Below are positions 21,100 to 33,165 of a DNA stretch of 64,000 bases, piece by piece (within the stretch, counting starts at the first letter, position 1; the number at the start of each line of letters is the position of its first letter). The notes under the pieces were generated by a model. It was not told the DNA's origin. It ran no database searches and saw only the letters and a program-made list of their open reading frames with translations. Origin of the DNA: Magnolia sinica (taxonomy: Eukaryota > Streptophyta > Magnoliopsida > Magnoliales > Magnoliaceae); contig NC_080574.1 of NCBI RefSeq assembly GCF_029962835.1, forward strand, positions 20,124,001-20,188,000. The letters are read 5' to 3'. Position numbers and translations under genes: made by a program.

Positions 21100-23440
21100 T
21101 TCTTTTTTATTTTTTAATGAAAGAAATTAACTGAATCTTTACTCTCTCCAGGTACCTGCTAACGCTGCACATGCGATCGGTGCTGTTCGTCCGGTGGGGC
21201 CTGCAATAGATGCTATATGGCCCAAAAATTAGGCGGCCCCAGTAATTGGACGGGCCACGTGCTCATGAAAAGAATGGATGGATAGAAAAGATTGACAGAT
21301 GGGTGTTCTATATTCTACGTACCCATGTGGCCCTCGTGCTCATTGCATCGGCCTAATTCTGGGGCCACCTCACATTAATGTTAGGCCCCAACTGATGAAA
21401 AGCCTGGATCTTGTACAAGTGTGCCCAGGGGAGAGTAAGATCTGATGGCTACGGCTGCAAGTGGCCATGATGCTGGGTCTCTCCTCACAGGACTCGGATT
21501 GCCTAATGTAGAACACAGCACTGAGGTTGGTATTGTGCTGATGTGGCAAAGTAATGTAAGCCCACCATGACGTATGTGTTATATCCACACAATCCCATAC
21601 TTTTTGCTAAAAAAATGATCCCAATAAATGAGATAGATCAAAAGCTGAAATGAACCATATCACAAGAAGTATCGAGGATTGAATACATATCATCAAAACC
21701 ATATCACTTTTGAATTAAACTGATATTTGTATTTTAGCTTCATCATCTAAGTCTATGTGACCTTATAGATAAGTTATATGGCAAATAAGCACCATGGTGT
21801 ACACAAAGAAGGATTCTAAGAGTATGTGGTCCACTTAAGCATTGGATCTGCCTCATTTTTTGGTTCATGTTGTAAAATGTTTTGAAAAAATAGATGAACA
21901 GTATAAATATAACACATACAAAATAGTGAGGCCTACAGAACTTTGCCATGTCAACACAAGACCCACCTCGACGCCGTGTTCTACGCTATGCAATCCGAGT
22001 CCTTACATGGGGCGGTGGCCCACCCCTAAACAGTTTGGTAGGCCTCCATACGGACTACCATCCTCCATGCATGTGGTATTTGATTCTTTTTTCTCTTTTT
22101 GGTATGGGTGAGATGATTAGAAGGGTAGTGCTTCCGAGCTTATTAAGCAAAGGATAGTATTATTGTAATTTGTAAGCATGGCAGGTACAATATGATGTGA
22201 AATTGTGAATATTTCAAATTGCCAAACGGCCCCCCCACTCCCCTTTCTTTTTTTGGGTTTTGGCCTTGGTCCACATCGGCTGAACGTTTTCTAAACAGTA
22301 ACAATGCTAAAAACTGATGATTACCGTACGTGGTGATGAATCTAGACCGTCTAATCCATTGGAATCTTGTTGGATGAGCTCTATCCGAAAATTTTGACTG
22401 ATTCGAAGTTCATAACAATTCAATGTATTATCTATTTTGAACAATCAGGCAAAAATAAAACTGGAAAAACCTATATAAAGTCCAGATAGTGAATTTCGTG
22501 CATTGAAGCATTGGTGAAAAATCGATTGGATGGTTCAGATTGATCATAATACGTGGCAGGTTTGCGAATTATAGGGTCGTGCCAATATCTAAGTGGCAGC
22601 CCTAGATGCACCGGATCTAGCCTCTACTTTTTTAATTCTCGGTAAGTTGATGAGTTCTCTTTTTCTTTTCTAAGAATGATACTATGCGGCACCCATCCAT
22701 GCGATGCTCGTGAGTGGACCCCTCCCACATGACGTCAGCATGATCTCGATAGTTCATCAGCTGGGCCCCACGGTTGAGATGCTATGTCCTGAACGCACAC
22801 TAATCGGAAGTTTGTAACCGTTTGATTGGTAGGCTGCAAAATGGGTGGTTAAGAGTATTGGTGGATGGTCCAGATGAAGTCCTCTATGGTGAGACATTGA
22901 ATCGACGGTGCAGATCATGCTGACATGACATGGATTGCCGTCTCAGGATTCTATGTTGAAGAACCATTCTACGTATGCTGATACGAGCATTGAGCTGCAC
23001 ATGCATTCGGGCCCACTCTCTCTCTCCACCCAAGGCATGCACACAGCACTCGGGTTTTCCTTTCGTACAAATGGCCACAACGATTCAATGATCCAGACCA
23101 TTCCTCTCCCTGGCCCCATAGTCTATGGACCATTCCCCAAAAAGATTCTGAATAAGATAATCATCATTTTATGGATTGGGAAATAGAAGGTTAAGAAGAG
23201 AAGTAATGCTACCGTCCCCATCAACTAGAAATATGTTCTAGTTGCAGTCGAGGATCTTCGAATTTGGGACATGGACGGGTGTAAACAGGTCCATCGACTG
23301 TGGGCCCATTAGATCAATCTGGATCACTGATAGATGGGCCTCACTCCTATAAACTGAAAACATGAGTATATGGTGCATATCCTCCGGTTGAGAATCATAT
23401 AATTCCTCCTACCTGTATACACGCAACGCATGTATGCTTG
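21095..23440. other. Intergenic stretch with one degraded MITE copy
   Basis: 21545-21955 is a degraded quasi-palindromic copy, from CCCACCATGACGTATGTG to CAAAATAGTGAGGCCTAC. The rest (21095-21544 and 21956-23440) has no recognisable gene, RNA or complete element. Confidence 0.4.
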
Positions 23441-23455
23441 CACGGATGCCTACGG

Positions 23456-24621
23456 AAGCGGATTGGCTGGTGTACCGCACACCAGCTATATGGCTGATTT
23501 GTTGACGTCACCAAATTCCGTGGGTCCCATCATGAGGTATGTGTTATATCCCAACCGTCCTTTCATTTGGAGAGCTCGTACTAAGTCATGAACCGAAAAA
23601 TAAGACAGATCCAATGATCAAGTGGACCACACTGCAAAAAGGTGTGAGGGATTGAATGTCTACCATTGAAACCTTTCGTGTCACGGAAGTTTTGGATAGA
23701 TACGATATTTGTTTTTACTCTTCATCCAGGTCTGTGTGACCTTATGAACATATTGGATGGAATATAAACTCTATGCTAGACTCTACGAATGTTTTAACGG
23801 TGAGAATCATTGTCCCCGCTGCTATTTCTGGTGTGGTCCACTTAAGATTTGGATATGAATAATTTTTGGTATCATGCTCTTAAATTATCTCAAAAAATGG
23901 ATGAACGGTGTTGATATAATAAATACATCATTTTGGGGGACGTGTAACTTTGATATACTTTGAACGGGAACGGATTGGCTACTCCCCCTGACACCAGCCA
24001 TTGGCCGATGGTCGGTGCTTTGTGGGATCCACCATGATGTATGTGTGTCATCCATGCCGTCCATCTATTTTTATATATCATTTTATGATATTATAAAAAA
24101 AAATTAAATATATCTCAATCTCAAGCAGACCACATTGCAGGAAACAGTGTTGAATGAATTTTGGCCATTAAAAACGTTTTGGGGGGCCATAAAAGTTTTG
24201 GATCAAGCTGATATTTATTTTTTCCCTTCATCTGGGTCTTTATGACCAAATCAAAAGATTGGATGTCAAATAAACAGTACAGTGGGCCTTAGGAGGATTT
24301 TAATTGTGAATATCTATTCATTATTGTTGTCCTGTGGTGTGGCCTACCTAAGATTTATATCCCTATCATTTTTTGTATCAAGCTCTAAAATGATCTGTAA
24401 AAATGGATTAACGGAATGGATGAAACACATACATCATGGTGGGGCCCACATAGCACCGACCATCAGCCACCGGACTGGTGTCAGGGGGAGTAGCCAATGC
24501 GTTACCACTTTGAACTGTTCGTACAACTCAGAGCTCGAGGAGCTGCAACGATCGTCTTCGCACGACACGTACTCACATCAGCCATATTGCTGCTGTGCGG
24601 TACACCAGCCAATCCGCTTAC
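23456..24621. mobile_element. Mutator-like element with 11-bp target duplication, host of a nested MITE
   Basis: The inverted ends read AAGCGGATTGGCTGGTGTAC on the left and, reverse-complemented, GTAAGCGGATTGGCTGGTGT on the right. A perfect 11-bp direct repeat, GATGCCTACGG, flanks it at 23445-23455 and 24622-24632. The inner part includes a quasi-palindromic copy and a GC-richer arm (TTCGTACAACTCAGAGCTCG) also found in the E1 terminal repeats. A second element (23966-24506) sits inside it. It is non-coding. Confidence 0.85.
23966..24506. mobile_element. Nested Mutator-like MITE, 541 bp, perfect 9-bp target duplication
   Basis: The ends are GGGAACGGATTGGCTACTCC and, reverse-complemented, GGTAACGCATTGGCTACTCC, both continuing CCCTGACACCAG. 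A perfect 9-bp duplication, ACTTTGAAC, lies at 23957-23965 and 24507-24515. Removing the element and one repeat restores the host sequence 'tatactttgaactgttcgta', as in the uninterrupted relative at about 25848. Non-coding. Confidence 0.9.
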
Positions 24622-24660
24622 GATGCCTACGGTTATGTACGACCGTACGAGGGAGTTATT

Positions 24661-25036
24661 TAATACTCGCGCAGCGGACGGCACTTGATACGCAGGCACT
24701 CAGAAATGTACACATGACATACATTAACTCAAATTAAACCGTCTAAATTGTAGAACTCACAACAATCAGATTGGTTGAACGATCCTAACCTCTGATTCGC
24801 CGAGACCTGTTTGTTGAAATAGGACAAATGGATATTTTTCATTTTTAACCGTCCAATGGATGTCTACCAATCCGATAGTCCGATTATAAAATAAGCGTAA
24901 TTATTATTCCACCATACACGTAAACTGGGACCTATAATTTTGATAGTTTGATTTGAGTCGGTTGTATTCCACATATTCAATTTGTAAGTAATTTCTAAGT
25001 GCCTGCGTATCATGAAACCTGCTCCGCCAGAGTATT
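24661..25036. mobile_element. TIR element of a second MITE family, copy 1
   Basis: The left end (TAATACTCGCGCAGCGGACG, TGATACGCAGGCACTCAGAA) is inverted at the right (TTCTAAGTGCCTGCGTATCA, CTCCGCCAGAGTATTA). The middle has paired words such as AAACCGTCTAAATTG and AACCGTCCAATGG. A diverged copy is at about 55255-55625. No clear target duplication. Confidence 0.65.
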
Positions 25037-25793
25037 AAAGTTTTTCTCTCATGTACGTGTGTACGCATTGTGCTTCTGCTGCACGTACAACACTACCGGG
25101 AAAGCTGGCCACCATTTCTAAGTTGTGACGTCTCATCCACCGTACATTCATCGTGCAGTCACATCAGTTGACAGCACAATCCAAATCATAAGGTGGATTT
25201 TAGATGGAACGCTGAAAATCACACTAGCCAAATGATTCTAATCAAACAGTTAGTGGCCATCAAATGGATGGTTATGAGTAAAGTGGACGGCAGTCGATAT
25301 TCCACGAGTGAGATTAGAAGGTTAAGATCGTTCGATCAATGAGATTTTCTTCGAGCTGCGATCCAACAACAATGGGAACCACAGACGGCCATGGTTGGAG
25401 TGCACGCATGCCACAACTTAAAATAGTGGTGGACTATCACGTAAGTCTTGGGCGCTGTTGTGCGATGGTAACCTTTCTATAATTCCTTCGAAAATCACAT
25501 CAATCATGCATTCGTGCGTAAGGACTTTCCTCAGTTGAATGTGCACCGTGATTCTATTTTTAAATTGTCGTTTGAAAACCAACTTACCATATATGGCCAG
25601 GATCATCTGATCATTTTTTACTTCGTAAGATTTTCCATCCACAGCGGGGACTACTAGATGAACGGTCCATCATGCAACTGGTACATCTCTCGAACTTCAC
25701 ACATGTGAATGCTTGACCACGGTTACTAGTACTCCGTACCATTAATCACCCGAGGGAATTTTGGTCACCTATGTTTTCCATGCTATTCTTGTA
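25037..25793. other. Intergenic stretch, no gene seen
   Basis: No frame, RNA or complete element recognised. Confidence 0.4.
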
Positions 25794-25803
25794 CGTGTTT
25801 ATG

Positions 25804-26367
25804 GGAAGAGGATTGGCTGGTGTACCACACACCAGCAAGCTCCGAGTTTGTACGAACGGTTCAAAGGAGATCAAAGTTACATGGGCCACACAATGATGTA
25901 TTTATCATATCTACACCGTTCATCCATTTGGCGAGATCATTTTACACCCTGATCCCAAAAATGAGTAATTTCAGAGGCTTAAGTGAACCACACCACAAAT
26001 AGAAGTGGGGACAATGATTTTCACCGTTACAAAATTAGTAGCCCCACCATAACGTTTACTTTCCATCTAATTTATTCACAAGGTCACACAGACCTGGATG
26101 AAGAGAAAAAACAAATATCATATCGATCCAAAATTTCTGTGACTCCATAAGGGTTTCAATGGCATACATTCAATCCTCTATTGCCTTTTACAGTGTGGTC
26201 CACTTGAATTTTGGATCTTTCTTATTTTTTGGCTCAAGTATAAATACGAGCTCACAAAGTGTACGGACGGTTTGGATATAATTCATACCTCATGATGGGA
26301 CCCACAGAACTTGGTGACGTCAACACAGCCACATCGGTGGTGTGCGGTACACCAGCCAATCCACTTC
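25804..26367. mobile_element. Mutator-like MITE, 564 bp, 10-bp target duplication
   Basis: The ends are GGAAGAGGATTGGCTGGTGT and, reverse-complemented, GAAGTGGATTGGCTGGTGTA, followed by CCGCACACCA-like sequence. A perfect 10-bp duplication, CGTGTTTATG, flanks it at 25794-25803 and 26368-26377. It is an uninterrupted relative of the element at 23456-24621. Non-coding. Confidence 0.86.
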
Positions 26368-26377
26368 CGTGTTTATG

Positions 26378-26837
26378 ATATATATAAAAAAAAAGACCCA
26401 AACGAGTACGCCTCACACGAGTGCACATGCACGTGTGACACACTTCTCCTGCTGATGACCACATGCATGATGCAATGCTTGTGCAAGCAGCCACCCATTT
26501 AAAAAGGAAAGAAAAGGAGCATTGCATTGTCACTCAAGACAACCACCAAGATCATCAGAAGGCAAGTTAAAAAAAAAAAAAAAAAAGGCTTGCCTACACA
26601 ACAGTGCTGTTTGGGCTCCACTCTCCCCACCTTATACTCCCCATCCAATAACCAACTCACGTGCTTTATGTGATCTCAACTTAAGAAGCCATTTCAGAAA
26701 AAAAAAAAAAAAAAACATTTGAAAGATCATCTAATTTCAACAAAACACATGATATATTGTTATTATAAGAGCATAAAAATGTTACACTTTCATTAAGGAG
26801 TATAGTTACATTTTCAGATCTCTTTTTTCTTTTCTAT
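26378..26837. other. Region 3' of the NAC gene
   Basis: Holds two A-runs (about 26570-26586 and 26700-26715) and probably the 3' untranslated region of the minus-strand NAC gene. No poly(A) signal could be singled out. No other gene seen. Confidence 0.4.
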
Positions 26838-27642
26838 CTAATTCGGCAAACTAATCTCATCGAGATCATCGTCTAACGACAAGAAAACCTCATCCAAGCA
26901 TGAAAGCTCTGTCCCCTCATCGCAGAAGCTCGATTGCGAACCGCTATCTCTCTCATGCACTCGGCACAGGATCCAATCTTTCGAAACCTGAAAAACATCG
27001 AATTGTGAGAAAGATTACAAGAAAATGAGTTATTGGTATTGGTTATAAACATGTGGGTACCCACATGGAGATGGACTATTGGTTATAAACATGTGGGTAC
27101 CCACATGAAGATGGATCACTTACTGTTTTGGGCTTTCCTCTCTTCTTTGAAGATTTACTACTAGTAGCACAATCCAAGAGATGAAACTCATGCATTACCC
27201 AATTGGTTTTAATCCCAAATGGAGATTCACCGACGTAGAAGATTAGAGATTTCTTCATTCCAACTGTCCTACTACCACTAGTGATTGTGTCATCCACACC
27301 TATTGGCTTCCAATAACCATTGGCTGTGGCTGGGTTTTGTGTTCTATGGCTGAAAAAATACCATTGGTTTTCTCCTTCCAATGCTTTGCCTACAGCCATA
27401 TAAGAAAGAAAGAGAGAGAAAATTATTTACTACAAGAAAGAACGTTGTCCACTAAAAAAATGTGGTGTGACCATAGCTTTCTAACCATTGAGTTCCCATG
27501 GATCATAGCGGTAGAGCTCGATGTCGGGGATGATGTCGGGGTGGCAAGGTAAGCGGGCCGCCTTGCGGTAGAGGAAATGAACGATGAGCTCTTCATCGTT
27601 GGGGTGGAATCGGAAACCAGGAGGGAGGTTGATAGAGCTCAT
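26838..27642 (-). CDS. XND1: NAC transcription factor, XND1/ANAC104-like
   Basis: A plant-specific NAC-domain transcription factor. Coding exons on the minus strand are 27642-27486, 27389-27124 and 26987-26838, giving 190 residues plus TAG. The introns have GT..AG ends and the splice phases join exactly. Residues 5-23 read [19 protein letters not shown] (NAC subdomain A). Exon 2 carries [19 protein letters not shown] and NWVMHEFHL (subdomains C and D), and exon 3 carries WILCRV (subdomain E). The acidic tail [16 protein letters not shown] closely resembles the end of Arabidopsis XND1, which restrains xylem vessel differentiation. The tail's LSCLDE recalls the LXCXE-type retinoblastoma-binding motif reported for XND1, though the match is imperfect. 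The short length also fits XND1. Function is inferred by homology; orthology is likely but untested. Confidence 0.93.
27037..27116. repeat. 40-bp tandem duplication in NAC intron 2
   Basis: Two 40-bp units (27037-27076 and 27077-27116) start TATTGGTTATAAACATGTGG. Each contains the perfect 18-bp palindrome CATGTGGGTACCCACATG. They lie just inside the 5' end of intron 2, whose donor is at 27123-27122. Confidence 0.9.
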
Positions 27643-27719
27643 TTAGATGTGATAAGAAAGGAAGAAGTGGGAATCAATGAAGAGAAATGAATTGAGGAAT
27701 GGTAGCTGGGTGTGTTTTG

Positions 27720-27740
27720 TATTTATAGAGAGAGAGAGAG
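27720..27740 (-). promoter_or_regulatory. TATA box and CT-rich tract of the NAC gene
   Basis: On the minus strand a CT run leads straight into TATAAATA (27727-27720), 78 bp upstream of the ATG. A start of transcription about 30 bp downstream, near 27690, would leave a ~50-bp leader. This is the best core-promoter match near either gene. Confidence 0.75.
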
Positions 27741-27744
27741 GTTT

Positions 27745-28565
27745 GACGTGATTGAGAAGATGGTTTGATAACGAATGGAGTGTTGGGTGGTGGGATATAG
27801 AAGGCGGCGGGTAACGGAACTTTTGATAATTGAAAAAAAATACCTTCAACGGGATTTTGTCAGTGTTGGAGGGAACGGGTTTTATAATTATATTATATAG
27901 ATAGGAATTGTAGTTCAATGATGCATAAGGACGTCTATAGATTGATTACCCTGCACCGGTGGGCCAGGATTCAGTAATCCAGACCATTGATATGAATGGC
28001 CCCTAGTTCCTAACCATGGACTAATGATACACAATTAAAAAGTACAAGTGGGTAGGATTTTCCACTATGGGTTTTTCGGGGACACCAAAATATGATGAGA
28101 ACCTTCAAATCAATGGTCTGGATCACTGAACCATAGGCCCCACTTCAATTTATGCACTATGAAGTATCCAAACTACTGATGGGGTGGTCAGGATCGTCCC
28201 ATCAAAATGGTTTAGGCTGTGACCCAATTCATAGTGTGAACTATCTTGTTGGTGCTGCCAATTCAATCAAACTAGGCCACATTTGTACACGAGTGTTGAA
28301 TTGATTGCTTATGTGTAGGTAAAGTATGCGGGTTACTGTTTGCTTGCCTAACTCAAGTGTTGATCGAATTGTTGGTGTCTCCTTCACTGAGGTGGACAGT
28401 TTGGAGACTGGGATCAAAGGTCGAGGCTCATCTTAATCACTAATATTGCACTCCGTTTAAGTTATTTGTGAAAGGAAATGAGGCTAATATTTTTAAATGA
28501 GTTTTTATTGTCTTATGACAATAGACATAAGTTTATGGACTTAAGAACCTTTTCTTTTAGTGTGA
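27745..28565. other. Upstream region of the NAC gene
   Basis: No further gene is seen. 27950-28250 has dispersed words shared with other intergenic parts (CAGTAATCCAGACCATTG-type) but no complete element. Confidence 0.4.
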
Positions 28566-28573
28566 TTCACTAC

Positions 28574-29499
28574 TAGGGGTGTAAATCGAGTCGAACCGAG
28601 TCAAGCTACCATCAGCTCGACTCGGCTCGGCCACTGGTTGACCTCAGCTTGAACTTGGCTCAGCTCGATCCTCGAGCCTGACTGGCCAGCTCAGCTCAGT
28701 TCAGTCAGTAGCTCGAGCCAACTCAAGCCGAGTTCGAGCCAAGATCAAGCCAAGTTCACCATTGAGGCATTTCCACAAACACCTGGACTGCACCTTCAAA
28801 ATCCCTCTTGGCAAAGTAGCGTGCGCTTTGCCGATGCCTTCCCAGCAGGAGAGTAGGCCTAGCCTACTTGCGTGCCACGGTAAGAGATAAGGGTGGGTGC
28901 TATTGCCAAATTTGAAGGAAGCGATGTTGGGGTTCTTTATGGAGACATCAGCCTTAAGTGTCATGTTGATGGATAGATTTGTAGCAGTTTCTATGTTGAA
29001 TTTCATCCTATTGATGATAATGGAATTCAATGTCATATCAGGGTCTCTTACTCTGAAAACAGTTAGAGCCAACACCAAGATTACTATGGCAAGAATTAGT
29101 GTTGTAGCTGCGCAACAACCACAACAGAGTATGTAACACTGCTTTCAGAGCTTTTTAGGTGATGGTCGCTTCTTCGCATCCTCCTCGTCGCTATTCATTC
29201 GATTGAAAGCTGGTGCCAGCGGTCTTACTTGATCCATTTTATCAAACACTTGGTGAGCAACATCAATGGCAAAGTAACCGAGTCACTGAACTGGTTCAAT
29301 CCGAGTTCGATTTGAGCTGGATTCGATCCGAGTCGAGTCGAGTCGAGCTAGGGCCAGCTCAAACTCGGCTCGAACTCATTTTCGAGCTCAAAAAATCTGC
29401 TCGACTCGGCTCGAACTCCGCTTCTAACCGGTCAAATTGAGCTTTTCCAAGTTGAGTCAAGCACGCTAACCGAGCTAGCTCAGTTCGTGTACACCCCTA
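28574..29499. mobile_element. hAT-type non-autonomous element with captured gene fragment
   Basis: The ends are TAGGGGTGTA and TACACCCCTA, a 10-bp inverted repeat. The flanks are a perfect 8-bp duplication, TTCACTAC, at 28566-28573 and 29500-29507, typical of the hAT superfamily. Subterminal regions are rich in GAGCT/CTCGA and AGTCGAGTCGAGTCGAGCT-like repeats. The core between about 28810 and 29215 is a LEA2/NHL gene fragment. A relative without this insert lies at 51937-52516. No transposase is encoded. Confidence 0.88.
28815..29198 (-). pseudogene. LEA2/NDR1-HIN1-like (NHL) gene fragment inside the hAT element
   Basis: The fragment starts at an ATG (29198-29196) giving MNSDEEDAKKRPSPKKL, then meets a TGA. 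The same frame continues as CCGCCAATTLILAIVILVL, a cysteine-led membrane segment, then TVFRVRDPDMTLNSI and SIKNPNIASFKFGNS. This is the usual layout of plant LEA2/NHL proteins, whose N-terminal anchor precedes the LEA2 domain. After GNST the match moves to another frame (SYRGTQVG, stop, then AGKASAKRTL), so there is at least one frameshift and one more stop. The C-terminal half of the domain is missing. It is probably non-functional cargo. Confidence 0.85.
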
Positions 29500-29507
29500 T
29501 TCACTAC

Positions 29508-32500
29508 CGTAGTCTAATAATAAAAATAAAGAAAGAAAATATGAGTCAAAAATGTTTTTCTATAAATGATGTTTACAATAACGACAATCCGTTCATTGCC
29601 TAATCGAGACTGAGCTTTGTAGCGGAACAATCGTGATGTGTTGGATAGTCGTCTAGTCAGTGCTTGGTTAGAATTAGACATCGTGGTGAGACGACCGATA
29701 AAAGGTAGATCTTTGGCAATTTATTTGTGTGCTCAATCGGAACCAAGCTTCACAATGAGGTTGAAATTTGTTTGTGAGCTTAATCGAATATGAGCATGTA
29801 GCAAGACGATTGTGACTCGGCTATCACCTTTTTATCTCGTGTAGACCAAACTTCGTGACAATATGGTCGACAAAATCACCTAATATGTAGCAAGAAAGTC
29901 CCGTGGTATTTCGTTCGAAATTGAGCGATTTTTCATGCAATTCATAAGGATGTCGTGAATAAAGTGTAGAAGGATAAACTAAGAACTAAGAACTAAAAAC
30001 TAGGAGCCCTATACTATAAGTAGTAATTGACTAAAAATAAACTAAAATAAATAAATAAAAAGATAAACGTCCATTATGGATGAAAAAAATAAAATTGTAC
30101 ATGCTTGATTATAATAACACGTGAGGCCTAGAGCTCTTCGTGGAGTGTTGTGTATATGCACTTCTAGGAAGTGATGTCCCTGCATAGTCTTCAACATCGT
30201 GAAGGATCTAGACATTCGGCTATGCGAATCTCTTTAATTTTTTCATGTATGCGTAACATATCGCATGTTGTCGCATGTACAAGAGAGGCTCTCGCATGTG
30301 TGGATTTCATTGGTAAAGAGTTGCTTGCAAGGCTAGCTCTAACATTTAATGTTAGATATATATAGATCACATTTAATGAGATTCTGATATTTAATAATGA
30401 GAGAGTGAGTTTGCTTTAATGAGACTCTTAATTTTGTATAGAATACTTTTTATAGAATTCTAACATTTAATATTATTTCTAATGCACATGTCTTTAATTC
30501 ATCTTGAAGTTGATTTACAACACACATGACACAGTTGCCATGCAGCATATTCAGAGCTCGTTTGATATGGTCGCGCCAGATTGCATGGAAAAAATGGAGG
30601 GTACAAGTAGAATTTCACCAATCAATTAACGTGTGATGCCGACATGTGGTGTCATCTTATTGACTCATGTAAGTGTGCCAAAGATAGGCATAAGTACTTT
30701 TAAAATGAAGGTCAACAGGACATCATTGCTTACCCGGATTGGAGGTTATCCCATTTAAAGTTCTATTTTTATTTTTTTCTCTTAGCAAAAATTTAGAAAT
30801 TTTGATTTTATAGCTCTTCCTACAAAATGTATCATTAAGAAAAAAGAGGTTGAATGCTATGTAATTGCAGTAAAATATGCTTAACCAAAAAAAATATTAA
30901 AAAAAAAATAGTCATATGCGTGTGAAACGTATCCATCTATACCTACAACTTATTCTGACACGTCTAAAGCCTATTCATGTGCCTATAAAATTTAATAATG
31001 TGTTTTGGGTGGGATGTTGCCCACCTGATGACTAGATTGGCATAATTGGTGGGCGGCGGCGGCGATTTTTCTGATCGGGAGACCCAGTTGGACGGTTGGA
31101 TGTCATACATATATACCATGCACAGTGGGCCCTACAGTTACTTGTGCTGAATACTCATTTACGTACTCGTCAAATTGAAATTAAAATGCGAAGAAACCAC
31201 AAAAGAGACAAGGACAAAGATAGTGTACAAGAGCTATGTAATGTTCTGTTTAGTGATCCAAACCGTTGATATGATGTGTGTCATGATGGATGGACTGATC
31301 CACTAAAAACAATTCCTGTTTCTTGGATAGGAGCCAGAAAGTACACTATTAAGTAGGAACAAAACATAGCAACAGTTATTCAATCAAAGAAGAAATTAAA
31401 GGCAAAATATTCGATAGGTGGGTCCTATCATTTAACAATGGTTCGGGTCATCAAACCATGGCCCACTTGTACAGTCTGAAATCTTACAGCACTATATTAA
31501 TAGGAAGTACAAGCACTCGGTTCGAGCATTGTATGGACTTTCATTATAAAATCCTATCTTTCCTGAGGAAGCGTGAGTCACGCGACTCCTATCTTTACAC
31601 ATCATACTCAGGCTTTCATTTATGATAAATAGGGACTATGGTATTTAATCCAAGCCATTGGTTGGTTGGGTAAGCTGTGGATGGACCACGCCTCAAAAAT
31701 ATTCTACCTACAGGGACTAGATGTTGATGTATGTATATATGCTGGCCATAAATTGAAATATTATAACTGTTACTGCATCTCCACGGTCAAGCACAATAAA
31801 CCAACGATCAAGATTACTGAAGGATGGACCCCACCTTTTAGAATTAAAAACCCGAGTAGAATATGCAAAGACGCGGGTGGGGCATCATATAAATAATTCC
31901 CCATCTTTCATTCCACTTTCCAAGGAATAAAAGATGAGAACTTGGATGCCTCCAAACTAAGGCCATGTCCCACCACCAACACTCCTTCCCATCTTTCCAA
32001 CCTTTCTAAAGAAAGTGGCCCACGTCTTTGCAAGTTATACACGGGTCTTTAGTTTTTAATAAGTGGGACCCATGGTTTTGCAATCTCAATGAATGGTCTA
32101 TAGACTTCGACCGTGGATGGAGCATACCACAAAAATCTTCCACAGCGGCTAATATTTCAATTCAATACAGATCATGGCTTTACTTGGCTTACTTGGCTTT
32201 ACTCAAATCAAAAGGTCGATATTTTCTGATCAAGGATAATTTTGAGGTTGTAGTCCATCGATGGTGGGACACAACACACCAATGGCCTGGATTACTGAGT
32301 TATGGACCTGATTCATCAGAACTGAAAGCCTGTGTAGAGTGTGCAAATGAACCTGTGCAGACAAAATGGGCTCCGTTATTTTCAATTGAAAGGAGGTTCA
32401 TTAGTTCATGCGCCGTTTCGATCAACCTGGGAGGAGGGCTATCCTCTATAATTTTCTTGTGATGGAAAGCGCCTGGGGATTAGTATCATCTAATCATTCA

Positions 32501-32845
32501 TGAGAGGGTGGGCCCCACTCAAAGTTTGCTTTATGTAAAGCTAGGTTTAAGGGGACGTGATAGATATGTACATATTTGTCTTGTTCCTAGATGGGCCCAT
32601 GGAAATGTCTCTTGGCCATCTGACCCTTGAAGATTTTTATTTTTTAATTTTTTAAATTGTAAAGTTGGTATTTCGTTAAAGAATAATAGTAGTTATGGAA
32701 GAATATTTTCATAACGCAACCTTCTTTTGTCTAGGGCCTGTTTGATTTTTCAAATCCCTGGTAAGTACCATGTAAATAAGTAATTATTACTTCTTTTTTT
32801 TACTGTTTGAAAAAAGCATGTATATCTGCTTGAAAACCGGTGCAA
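29508..32845. other. Long intergenic stretch, no gene seen
   Basis: AT-rich sequence with short frames only. A short GGCGGCGGCGGCG run is at about 31045. Segments around 31250-31480 and 32060-32320 share words with other gene-poor parts (GTGGGCCC, GGTCATCAAACCATGG) but have no recognisable ends. The 144-codon frame at 32028-32462 has no family features. Confidence 0.4.
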
Positions 32846-32854
32846 AAGAACTTG

Positions 32855-33165
32855 TTTAAATGTGTGGGCCCCACCATGATATATATGATATATCCGCTCC
32901 GTCCATCTACTTTCGTAGAACATTTTGAATCATGAAAAGAAAAATGAGACAGATCCAACACTCAAGTGGCCCACACTAAAGGAAATAGTGTCTCCAAGAA
33001 GTTTTTAACAGTAGGTGTTCGACTTTCTTTTTCCTGTGGTGTGGTCCACTTGAGCTTTGAATCTTCCTCATTGTTTTTTTCATGCCCTAAATTCAGGTGA
33101 AATAACGGATGGACGGTGTGTATAAGCCACATACATTATGATATGCCCCACATATATTTTGCAGT
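32855..33165. mobile_element. Partial quasi-palindromic family copy
   Basis: From TGTGGGCCCCACCATGATAT to TACATTATGATATGCCCCAC, with AAGTGGCCCACACTAAAGG and TTCCTGTGGTGTGGTCCACT between. It is shorter than other copies because the central third is missing. Confidence 0.6.

Noticed and set aside
24282-24737. 151-codon plus-strand frame
   Set aside because: It crosses the borders of two nested transposons and the target duplications, so it is a chance frame.
32028-32462. 144-codon plus-strand frame
   Set aside because: No domain, no start context, no splice-linked neighbours, and it lies in repeat-like DNA.
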